Of a stretch of 5,572 nucleotides of DNA, positions 1 to 5,572 are shown piece by piece. A program made the translations under genes and the position numbers. Below the pieces are notes generated by a model. It made no database searches and was not told the origin of the DNA. It was given only the letters and a program-made list of their open reading frames with translations. Position 1 is the stretch's first letter, and each line of letters begins with the position of its first letter. The stretch spans positions 1-5,572 of the forward strand of contig JAHFTG010000163.1 of NCBI GenBank assembly GCA_023269455.1, read 5' to 3'. Source of the stretch: Opitutaceae bacterium (GTDB lineage Bacteria > Verrucomicrobiota > Verrucomicrobiia > Opitutales > Opitutaceae).

Positions 1-1
1 C

Positions 2-1144
2 ACGACCGGCACCTGGCGCACCGACGCCACTGGGAAAAATTCCATCCAATGCACCCTGGCCGGCGCCGCGCCCGTCGATCTGCCCGTCAGCTACGCGCTC
101 AATGCCGACAACCAACTCGTGCTCACCATCCCGGCCAGCGCCGCCGCGCAGACCCAGGCCGTCGCACCCATTACCCTGCAAGGTCGCATCCTCGTGGAGG
201 AAAACAAGCACCTCACTTATTACCTTATTCAGGACGACGGCTGGGATGTGCAGACCAACCTCGCTTTCTATGTTTACGGCACCGTGCTCATCGATCCGGC
301 CACAAACCAGCTCACGATCACTCCTGATACCGGCCCTTCGCTCGTTCTTACCGGACACGCCAGCACCGGCACCACCGCTCTCTCCGTGGGCCAAGGCGAC
401 AACAGCCTCGATCTCATCCGCTTCTCCGCCATCACCCATAATCCGCTGGCCGGCGGAGGCTCGGCCGATGCCGATGCCGACATCAGCCTGCTCGGCAACT
501 GGGACCTTCGAGACGGCCAAGTCACCTTCGTGACCAACGTAAACAGCACCGCCGCCGGCACGGCATTCTCTGTGGCGGTGGCCGGAAAACTCAAAGGCAT
601 CGCCGCCGGCTTCGAATTCTCCACGGCAGGCGGGACGCCCCAAGTCCTCTTCACCATCCAAGGCAAAATCATCGGCACCGATGTCAACGGCTGCTGGCAG
701 CTCTCGCTCGGCTACGCCGACAAACGCCTCTCCGCTTCCCTCCAAGGCGCGGCCACCTATAAAGTGGGCGGCAACGTCATCGGCATCACCGGTAATCTCC
801 AGATTGGTTCCACGGCGGGCGCTGGCTACACGCTCGCCCTTGATCTCAAGACCCAGTGGACGCTCGCCAACGGCCAGTTCAATTTCTCGATCTCCGGAGC
901 CAACGGCAAATACGCCCTCGCGCTCTCCGGTGACCTGAAGATCGACGACCAGTGGAACGTGAGCTTCGCCATCGCCTGCGACAGCAACGGAGCCTCATCC
1001 CTCACGCTCTCCATCGCCGATGCCGCGGTGCCCGGCAGCCCGATGAACGCCAACCTCAAGCTCTTCTTCGACACCAATAAAAAAACCTTCGGCGCGTCGC
1101 TCTCCCTCACCTTGAACTTCGTTGCGGGCACCCTCGTGCCTTAA
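2..1144 (+). CDS. 3' part of a beta-strand-rich repeat protein of unknown function (5' truncated by window edge)
   Basis: The reading frame is open from the first bases, so the gene begins upstream; the GTG at 119 is only an internal valine codon. About 380 residues are visible, ending at a TAA. The sequence is rich in Gly, Ala, Ser, Thr and Asn, with alternating hydrophobic residues typical of beta strands and almost no charged helical stretches. An internal repeat is visible: W-D-L-x-D-G-Q-V-x-F starting at visible residue 167 matches W-T-L-x-N-G-Q-F-x-F at residue 286, each followed about 20 to 25 residues later by a G-x-L-K turn (195 and 310). Related G-x-[LI] turns occur at 221 and 264. 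There is no transmembrane helix in the visible part, and the C-terminus ends in Pro, not the aromatic residue usual for outer-membrane barrels. It is followed after 78 bp by the sugar transferase gene on the same strand. I do not recognise a family. An exported or surface structural protein is a guess from composition. That the frame is coding is well supported. Confidence 0.82.
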   Translation, partial: TTGTWRTDATGKNSIQCTLAGAAPVDLPVSYALNADNQLVLTIPASAAAQTQAVAPITLQGRILVEENKHLTYYLIQDDGWDVQTNLAFYVYGTVLIDPATNQLTITPDTGPSLVLTGHASTGTTALSVGQGDNSLDLIRFSAITHNPLAGGGSADADADISLLGNWDLRDGQVTFVTNVNSTAAGTAFSVAVAGKLKGIAAGFEFSTAGGTPQVLFTIQGKIIGTDVNGCWQLSLGYADKRLSASLQGAATYKVGGNVIGITGNLQIGSTAGAGYTLALDLKTQWTLANGQFNFSISGANGKYALALSGDLKIDDQWNVSFAIACDSNGASSLTLSIADAAVPGSPMNANLKLFFDTNKKTFGASLSLTLNFVAGTLVP

Positions 1145-1222
1145 AGATGCCAAGCCTCAATTAACGCAAGTGCCCGCTTTCTATCTTCAATTCGGCCGGA
1201 TTGTCGCCCAGCTTACGGTCTC
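1145..1222 (+). other. Short intergenic spacer between repeat protein and sugar transferase
   Basis: These 78 bases hold no stem followed by a T-run, so read-through from the repeat-protein gene is possible. No convincing promoter is seen: TATCTT at 1182-1187 is a weak -10 candidate without a well-spaced -35 box. No ribosome binding site is seen next to the ATG at 1223. Confidence 0.4.
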
Positions 1223-2629
1223 ATGATCGCCTACCGCCAACGCGGCTTCATCAATGTTTACGCCTTTGCGATCAACGGCATGGCCGTGGGCCTGCTCTTG
1301 GTTTACGCCCAGTTGATCAAGCTCACTCCTGTCATCACACTGTCGCCGGGCGTCAACTTGCTCGCGTATTGTCTGGCGGTGTTCGTCGGCATGTCCGCCA
1401 GCATCGGGCATATCCGCAGTCGTGGTTACACCCTCCATGGCATCGGTTGGTTTGGCGGGATGGCGCTGGCGATGCGGCAAGTGTTTTTTGTCGCGGCGTG
1501 CATCTTTGCCCTGATGTTTGCGACCAAGGATCGTGAGATCAGCCGACTCTTCCTCGGCACTTATTTATTTCTGCTCGCCTGCGTGCTGACCGCCCTGCAC
1601 GCAAAATTTCCGCGCGCGTTGGCCCGGATGTTGTTCGCGGAAAACACCCAGTCACCCACCCTGTTCGTCAGCCAGGGAGGAGACATGGACGACCTCGATG
1701 ATTGGATCGGCAACCGCGAGCATTTGGGCATACGCCCCGTCGGCTTCATCTCGGAAGAAAAACCCTCGCGCGACGAACGCTCCATCGCGCCCTACCTCGG
1801 CCGCATCGACCGCCTCGAAACCCTGCTGAAACACCATCAGGTGCGCCAAGTCGTGTTGCTCGGATGGATGGCCGACACCGATAAAGTCGAATACATCATC
1901 GAGCTTTGCGAACAGGCCGGCTGCCGGTTTCTGATCAACAACAATCTGGCTTCGCGTTTTGCCCGCCCGCTCGTGGCGGTGCAGGAAGGTGGCCGCCATT
2001 TTCTCGCCCTGCAGGAAGAGCCGCTCGAAGACCCGCTCAACCGCCTGTGCAAGCGCTTCCTCGACGTCGCCATCGCCCTGCCGGTGGTCGTCTTCATTCT
2101 GCCGCCGTTGGCAGTCTGCGTATGGCTCGTGCAATGCAGGCAGGCGCCCGGACCGATCTTCTTTGTCCGGCCGCGTGGCGGGCACAACCTCAAGGTCTTC
2201 AAGATGCTGAAGTTTCGCTCCATGTATGCGGCGGAGGAAAACATCAACCAGCAGGCCACCTCGTGCGATCAACGCATCTACCCCTTTGGCAAATTTCTCA
2301 GGCGCACCAGTCTCGACGAATTCCCCCAATTTATTAACGTGCTGAACGGCAGCATGAGCGTGGTCGGGCCGCGGCCTCACCTCCCGCAACACGATCAGGA
2401 TTTCAGCCGGATCAGCCGCGCCTATCGCGTGCGGGCGCTGGTCAAACCCGGCATCACCGGCCTCGCCCAGATCCATGGCTTTCGCGGTGAAATCACCACC
2501 CCCGATAAACTCCATCAACGCGTTTCCTGGGATCTTAACTACGTCGCCAACTGGTCGGCATGGCTCGACATCCAAATCGTCCTCAGAACGGCGATACAAG
2601 TGGCCAAGCCCCCAGCTTCGGCCTATTAG
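1223..2629 (+). CDS. Polyprenyl-phosphate sugar-1-phosphate transferase (exopolysaccharide/O-antigen initiating enzyme, WcaJ/PglC superfamily)
   Basis: This enzyme family moves a sugar-1-phosphate from a nucleotide sugar to undecaprenyl phosphate at the inner membrane, the first step of capsule, exopolysaccharide or O-antigen assembly. The 468-residue length fits the large WcaJ-like members. The N-terminus has about four hydrophobic segments (near 10-32, 43-62, 84-101 and 107-125). A soluble middle domain spans about 146-265. The catalytic bacterial sugar transferase domain starts at KRFLD (277-281), followed by the membrane-embedded helix (282-304). Its motifs are GPIFF (310-314), FKMLKFRSM (326-334), TSLDEFPQFINVL (362-374) with the Asp365-Glu366 pair matching the catalytic dyad of PglC, SVVGPRPH (379-386) and KPGITGLAQ (408-416). 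ATG 1223 is the only usable start, since the frame upstream to the previous stop holds no ATG, GTG or TTG; no Shine-Dalgarno motif precedes it. The sugar substrate cannot be told from sequence. It may be co-transcribed with the upstream gene, as no terminator is visible in the gap. Confidence 0.96.
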   Translation: MIAYRQRGFINVYAFAINGMAVGLLLVYAQLIKLTPVITLSPGVNLLAYCLAVFVGMSASIGHIRSRGYTLHGIGWFGGMALAMRQVFFVAACIFALMFATKDREISRLFLGTYLFLLACVLTALHAKFPRALARMLFAENTQSPTLFVSQGGDMDDLDDWIGNREHLGIRPVGFISEEKPSRDERSIAPYLGRIDRLETLLKHHQVRQVVLLGWMADTDKVEYIIELCEQAGCRFLINNNLASRFARPLVAVQEGGRHFLALQEEPLEDPLNRLCKRFLDVAIALPVVVFILPPLAVCVWLVQCRQAPGPIFFVRPRGGHNLKVFKMLKFRSMYAAEENINQQATSCDQRIYPFGKFLRRTSLDEFPQFINVLNGSMSVVGPRPHLPQHDQDFSRISRAYRVRALVKPGITGLAQIHGFRGEITTPDKLHQRVSWDLNYVANWSAWLDIQIVLRTAIQVAKPPASAY

Positions 2630-2638
2630 TCGCCAAGC

Positions 2639-2656
2639 CTGCGGGAATCCCCGCGG
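2639..2656. other. Small GC-rich hairpin in the convergent gap between sugar transferase and glycosyltransferase genes
   Basis: The 36-base gap between the two convergent stop codons contains a perfect 5-bp inverted repeat, GCGGG at 2641-2645 and CCCGC at 2650-2654, with a 4-base loop. A G-T wobble and one further C-G pair could extend it outward. No T-run follows on either strand, so it is at best a weak or factor-assisted terminator, and it may be chance in GC-rich DNA. Confidence 0.3.
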
Positions 2657-2665
2657 TGACCGGAC

Positions 2666-3529
2666 TCACACCGGATCGCCGCCCGCCTGTCGCCGCAGTC
2701 GCAACTCACGCGTCTTGATCACGGAAAGCAGTTCATAAACCGCGTGCAACCGGGCGAAATCGTAGCCTGCCCGACCGTCCAAAAATCCGCGCTGCCAAAA
2801 ATACACATAGGCAAACCGCAACCAGGGACGGAACGGCAGATACCGAACGATGCCCTTCATGCGTCTGCGCCAATTCACACGACCGAGCTGCAAAGACGCT
2901 CCATTCCACGTCGCTTGTTCAAGCGCCGCCTGCGCCTCCCAGTTAGAGTAACGGTTGTGCTTTTCGACGAACACCTCGACCGACGGAAATGCAAAATGAT
3001 CCATCTCGCCGCGCAAGCGCGAGGTCCGTCCGTTCACCACCACATGCTCATGCACCTCGTTGTCGCCGCTTTGGGTCCGCCCCTCGACGATGCGCTCATA
3101 CCGACCCTCGCGGTGGAGAAACAGCCGTAGGTTCCAGTTGGGATAGTAGGCATGACGCAGCCAGCGCCCCATGAACATGAACCGCCGGTTGATCCAATAT
3201 CCGGCATAAGGCGGCTGCGGATTTTCCACGATTGCACGAAACTCCGCCTCCGCCGAAGCCGGTAATACCTCGTCGGCATCCAAAATAAAAACCCACTCAT
3301 GCCGGAACGGAAGATTGGCCAGCGCCCAGTTTTTCTTTTTCGGCCAGATGCCGCCAAATTGGAATTGCACCACCTTCGCGCCCAGCGATTCCGCCAAGGC
3401 CGCCGAGCCGTCCCCGCTCTCGGAATCGACGACCCACACCTCGTCCGCCCAGCTCACGCTGCCGATACACCGCTCAAGATTTCCTGCCTCGTTTTTGATC
3501 GGAATGAGAACCGAAAGTGGAACCTTCAT
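2666..3529 (-). CDS. Family 2 glycosyltransferase, LPS-core beta-1,4-glucosyltransferase-like (WaaE/KdtX type)
   Basis: Inverting GT-A fold glycosyltransferase of family GT2, expected to transfer a sugar from a nucleotide donor on the cytoplasmic face of the inner membrane. The 287 residues open with SVLIPIKNEAGNLERCI (6-22), the typical GT2 nucleotide-binding strand and helix, then VVDSESGDGS (33-42), GGIWPKKKNWAL (59-70) and FILDADE (81-87), whose Asp84-x-Asp86 is the metal-binding DXD. NRRFMFMGRWLRH (114-126), EVHEHVVVNG (158-167) and KHNRYSNWEA (190-199) resemble the WaaE/KdtX branch, which adds glucose to heptose in enterobacterial LPS core. The C-terminal part (about 225-275) is aromatic and basic, suiting membrane contact; there is no clear transmembrane helix. 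ATG at 3527-3529 is the first Met after an in-frame TAA at 3542-3544, so the start is firm, although no Shine-Dalgarno sits between them. It runs opposite to its neighbours, so it is a separate transcription unit. The acceptor and exact linkage are inferred only from family resemblance. Confidence 0.94.
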   Translation of the reverse strand: MKVPLSVLIPIKNEAGNLERCIGSVSWADEVWVVDSESGDGSAALAESLGAKVVQFQFGGIWPKKKNWALANLPFRHEWVFILDADEVLPASAEAEFRAIVENPQPPYAGYWINRRFMFMGRWLRHAYYPNWNLRLFLHREGRYERIVEGRTQSGDNEVHEHVVVNGRTSRLRGEMDHFAFPSVEVFVEKHNRYSNWEAQAALEQATWNGASLQLGRVNWRRRMKGIVRYLPFRPWLRFAYVYFWQRGFLDGRAGYDFARLHAVYELLSVIKTRELRLRRQAGGDPV

Positions 3530-3721
3530 GTGCGGATATGTTTAGGAGAATTACCTCCCGCAAAGCCAAGATGAAATCCCGCCGCCCCGCAAACCCCTCA
3601 TATGAAAAAACTTCTTTCTTCGCCGTCGCCCACGCAACGAACCACAAATATCTTGCTTCAAAAATTCGTCCACGGCTACATAAGCCCCATAGAGTAAGCA
3701 CTTATTCGCTATCATTTATCT
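3530..3721. promoter_or_regulatory. Divergent intergenic region, presumably holding promoters for the glycosyltransferase (-) and FecR-like gene (+)
   Basis: These 192 bases separate two genes that read away from each other, so both promoters should lie here unless a longer leader is used. The half next to the FecR-like gene is clearly more AT-rich than the flanking genes. Candidate plus-strand boxes are weak: TTGCTT (3653-3658) with TACATA (3677-3682) at 18-base spacing, or TATCAT (3710-3715), a 5 of 6 match to the -10 consensus placed 6 bases before the ATG. A short inverted repeat, GGAG (3545-3548) and CTCC (3555-3558), lies just upstream of the glycosyltransferase. The regulatory role is inferred from gene orientation. 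No single box is secure. Confidence 0.45.
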
Positions 3722-4588
3722 ATGAAAACCATCCAGTGGATATCCTTTCTGTTCATCACGATGTTGACCGCCTCGCTCGTCCGGGCGGAGGAGGTTGCCC
3801 GCGACGCCAAGATCGTGACCGTTCAAGGCAACGTGATCATTGGGCTTCCCGGTGAATCAGCTGGCAAGCCCGCCACGGTCGGCGCGCTCCTTCCTGTCGG
3901 CAGCACCATCCATACGACCAGCGGTGCTGAAGTGACCGTTAAATTTTTCAACAGCACGGTGGCCGTCGTTCAACCAGACACCGATGTGACCCTCGAAAAG
4001 CTCTCCGTCACCACCGAAGGAAAAGACGTCACCAAGGAAAACGCCCTGCTCAATCTGCGCGTTGGCAGCATTATCTCCAGTCTCGATCCGGCCAAACACG
4101 ACATTAACAACTACGGCATTCGCACCCCCCGCGGCATCGCTGCGGCCCGCGGCACCGTTTACGCCGTCGGCGTGGCTCCCAATAACGGCATTTGCACCAC
4201 CTCGACCATCAGCGGCACTGTCATTTTCTACACCGACAAAGGTGAGATCAGCGTGCCCTTCGGCAATTTTGCCAGCGTGGGTAACAATGGTAACGACGGC
4301 CAAAAAGGAAAGTTGGACCACTTGGTCGATAGTGACCCAAAACTCGCCGCCGAACTGATCGCCGCCATCAAATCCATCGCCGACGGCATCAAGGCTGGCA
4401 CCATCCCCAGCACGCCCGGTTTGCTCGCAGCTCTTCATGGAGCGGCAAGCATCATTGACCCCAAGGCTCCCAACCCAGTGGAGCTGCCGAAAGGTGGCGA
4501 TGGACAAATTCTCCCTCCATTGGATCAAACCAAAATCATCGTAAGCCCATCATCGAGTCCGTCCAATTCCCCCTTGCCTCCGGGCTGA
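3722..4588 (+). CDS. Secreted FecR-domain protein
   Basis: The 288-residue product has a clear signal peptide: Lys2, a hydrophobic core at about 5-20, and a probable signal peptidase I site after V-R-A (20-22). Mature residues from about 28 to 150 look like a FecR domain: VTVQGNV, GALLPVGSTIHTTSGAEVTVKF (54-75) and VVQPDTDVTLEKL (82-94), then the GIRTPRGIAAARGTVYAV core (132-149). Strands continue to about 187. The tail (196-245) is more helical and Ala/Leu-rich, and the end (250-288) is low-complexity, rich in Pro and Ser. Classical FecR is a membrane-spanning anti-sigma regulator of iron uptake; this protein has no cytoplasmic anti-sigma segment and no sigma-factor gene beside it, so a FecR-type regulatory role is unlikely. 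A periplasmic or surface role linked to the polysaccharide genes is inference. The start is the ATG directly before the signal peptide, without a Shine-Dalgarno. The terminator downstream suggests it is transcribed alone. Confidence 0.9.
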   Translation: MKTIQWISFLFITMLTASLVRAEEVARDAKIVTVQGNVIIGLPGESAGKPATVGALLPVGSTIHTTSGAEVTVKFFNSTVAVVQPDTDVTLEKLSVTTEGKDVTKENALLNLRVGSIISSLDPAKHDINNYGIRTPRGIAAARGTVYAVGVAPNNGICTTSTISGTVIFYTDKGEISVPFGNFASVGNNGNDGQKGKLDHLVDSDPKLAAELIAAIKSIADGIKAGTIPSTPGLLAALHGAASIIDPKAPNPVELPKGGDGQILPPLDQTKIIVSPSSSPSNSPLPPG

Positions 4589-4631
4589 TCGTCTTTCGGC
4601 AGTTCTCTCCATTCAGATTGAATGGTCCCTC

Positions 4632-4660
4632 AAAACCCTCGTCATATGACGGGGGTTTTT
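4632..4660 (+). terminator. Rho-independent terminator after the FecR-like gene
   Basis: Arms at 4632-4645 and 4646-4659 form a near-perfect inverted repeat of 14 bp with one G-T wobble (4639/4652). The CATATG centre gives a tight loop and a CCC/GGG pairing sits at the lower stem. A run of five T (4656-4660) follows on the plus strand. It starts 43 bases after the FecR-like stop codon. The A-run on the 5' side would also allow termination on the minus strand, though no minus-strand gene is seen nearby. Confidence 0.87.
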
Positions 4661-4694
4661 CTTTGGCAAACCTCCCTGACGCCACGGCTGATTC

Positions 4695-4719
4695 GTTCGC
4701 TGTTTAGAGGATTGCGAAC
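4695..4719. repeat. Short inverted repeat in the leader of the O-antigen ligase-like gene
   Basis: GTTCGC (4695-4700) and GCGAAC (4714-4719) are perfect inverted copies separated by 13 bases, about 25 bases before the ATG. It could be an operator-like site or a leader hairpin. At 6 bp per arm it may be chance. No clear promoter boxes are seen in the 84 bases between the terminator and the start codon. Confidence 0.3.
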
Positions 4720-4744
4720 ACCGTGAGAGGCCTCGTTTTTATTC

Positions 4745-5572
4745 ATGCCGATGCGCATCTCTCGCCCTCACTCTTTAATCAACCACCACGGGTCCGTCAC
4801 ACCTTCGTCCCTGCTGCTCACTGCGCTCGCGCTCCTTTTAGTGGGTTTATCCTCTTGGGGCTTCGGAGGCTCGCTTTCATGGGGACCAGGGCTGATCGCA
4901 GGCCTCACCTTGATGGCGCTGCCGATTCTACTCGCCCGTAAACAAGAAGGCGGTGCCATTCGCAAACGCGCCTTCATTCCCGTCGCCCTTTGGGTGGCAT
5001 TTATCATCATCGCCCTGCTGAACCCGAGCCACGTCATCGGCGAACAAGGCTGGCAACCGTTGGCAAACTGGAAGCCTTGGCTTCCCACCACCCCGGACAC
5101 GGCACGCACCGAAACGGCCGCCCTGCCTTGGTTCGCCGCGCTGATGCTTGGCGGGATGCTCATGGCCTGTCCGCCCAGTCGCAGACATACTCGCCTGATC
5201 TGGAGCGCCATCGCTTTAAATGGCTTTGTCCTCGCGGCTGTCGGTGCAGGTTTCCACTTCATCGGCGCGACCAAACTACTGGGCATCCTGCCTGCGCCGG
5301 AGTCATACTTCTTCGCCACGTTCTTCTACAAAAACCATTGGGCGGCCTACGGTGCGTTATGCGCAAGCGCAGGCCTCGCCCTCGCCTTGGAAGCGTGGCC
5401 TCATATGTTGCGCGGCTTGCCGCGCGCCCGAGGCCGGGTGTTCTTCTATGGAAGCACCGCGCTGCTCACCTTGGTGACGCTTCCCCTGCCCGGTTCCCGC
5501 TCGGGTCTTCTATTGGCCGTCTGCCTACTGCTGGGCGCTTCCGTGGCCGCTTTATGGATACTGGTTCGAGAG
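4745..5572 (+). CDS. 5' part of an O-antigen ligase/polymerase-family integral membrane protein (3' end beyond window)
   Basis: The frame is open from an ATG at 4745 to the last base, giving 276 residues without a stop; an in-frame TGA at 4724-4726 bounds the start, and Met3 (4751) is the alternative. Hydrophobic segments near 22-38, 46-64, 76-92, 126-141, 152-174, 199-216, 233-248 and 254-275 mark a multi-pass inner-membrane protein. The motif YFFATFFYKNHWAAY (188-202) matches the F-x-N-x-N-H-x-A-x-Y signature seen in O-antigen ligase (Wzy_C/WaaL) proteins, and GSRSG (250-254) matches their S-R-S/G-G element. The LNPS (92-95) to WLP (112-114) region resembles the first periplasmic loop of such proteins. 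Members join undecaprenyl-linked glycans to lipid A-core or to each other, or glycosylate proteins, on the periplasmic side. The large periplasmic loop and catalytic His expected further on lie outside the window, so ligase and polymerase cannot be told apart. It stands behind the FecR terminator, so it needs its own promoter. Confidence 0.85.
   Translation, partial: MPMRISRPHSLINHHGSVTPSSLLLTALALLLVGLSSWGFGGSLSWGPGLIAGLTLMALPILLARKQEGGAIRKRAFIPVALWVAFIIIALLNPSHVIGEQGWQPLANWKPWLPTTPDTARTETAALPWFAALMLGGMLMACPPSRRHTRLIWSAIALNGFVLAAVGAGFHFIGATKLLGILPAPESYFFATFFYKNHWAAYGALCASAGLALALEAWPHMLRGLPRARGRVFFYGSTALLTLVTLPLPGSRSGLLLAVCLLLGASVAALWILVRE

Noticed and set aside
274..687. Minus-strand frame of 137 codons inside the first gene
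   Set aside because: It is shorter than the plus frame and lacks the repeat pattern seen there. It is taken as a shadow.
119..1144. GTG at 119 as the true start of the first gene
   Set aside because: The frame stays open to the window edge with the same composition upstream (including a TGTW segment), and no ribosome binding site precedes the GTG.
1652..2599. Long minus-strand open frame of 315 codons across the sugar transferase gene
   Set aside because: It lies entirely inside a gene with well-conserved family motifs on the other strand. Its translation shows no recognisable motif, and such frames are common opposite GC-rich genes.
3602..3697. Possible 31-codon small gene starting MKKLLSS in the divergent intergenic region
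   Set aside because: It has no Shine-Dalgarno, no hydrophobic stretch long enough for a signal peptide or membrane helix, and it sits where promoters are expected. It is probably a chance frame.
3857..4528. Minus-strand open frame of 223 codons opposite the FecR-like gene
   Set aside because: Its glycine- and aspartate-rich translation is the complement of the Ala/Val/Thr-rich plus-strand gene, and that gene has a signal peptide and a FecR domain.
4768..5319. Minus-strand open frame of 183 codons opposite the O-antigen ligase-like gene
   Set aside because: The plus frame encodes repeated hydrophobic segments and family motifs over the same stretch; the minus frame shows none.

Overview
The window is part of a cell-surface polysaccharide locus from a GC-rich Gram-negative bacterium. 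The style fits Verrucomicrobiota, perhaps an Opitutaceae-like lineage. The pointers are a secreted FecR-like protein with a TPRGIAAARGT-type core, GC-rich codon use, and the lack of a well-placed Shine-Dalgarno motif at all four visible starts. This placement is inference and not strong. No RNA gene, CRISPR array, insertion sequence or attachment site was seen.

Layout: (1) 2-1144 (+) is the 3' end of a long beta-strand-rich protein of unknown function. It has an internal repeat, and its start lies before the window. (2) 1223-2629 (+) encodes a membrane polyprenyl-phosphate sugar-1-phosphate transferase (WcaJ/PglC superfamily), which would start a glycan chain. (3) 2666-3529 (-) encodes a family 2 glycosyltransferase of the WaaE/KdtX-like type, convergent with gene 2. 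(4) 3530-3721 is an AT-richer divergent intergenic region. (5) 3722-4588 (+) encodes a secreted FecR-domain protein, followed by a clear intrinsic terminator at 4632-4660. (6) 4745 to the window end (+) is the 5' part of a multi-pass O-antigen ligase/polymerase-family membrane protein.

How they may work together: gene 2 would load the first sugar phosphate onto undecaprenyl phosphate, gene 3 would add a sugar on the cytoplasmic side, and the gene 6 product would polymerise or ligate the glycan at the outer face of the inner membrane. The FecR-like protein and the repeat protein are probably exported, and their link to the glycan is only by neighbourhood. The genes are on both strands and a terminator separates genes 5 and 6, so this is a cluster of separate transcription units, not one operon. 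I found no convincing new biological system. The least explained parts are the repeat protein and the stand-alone FecR-like protein.
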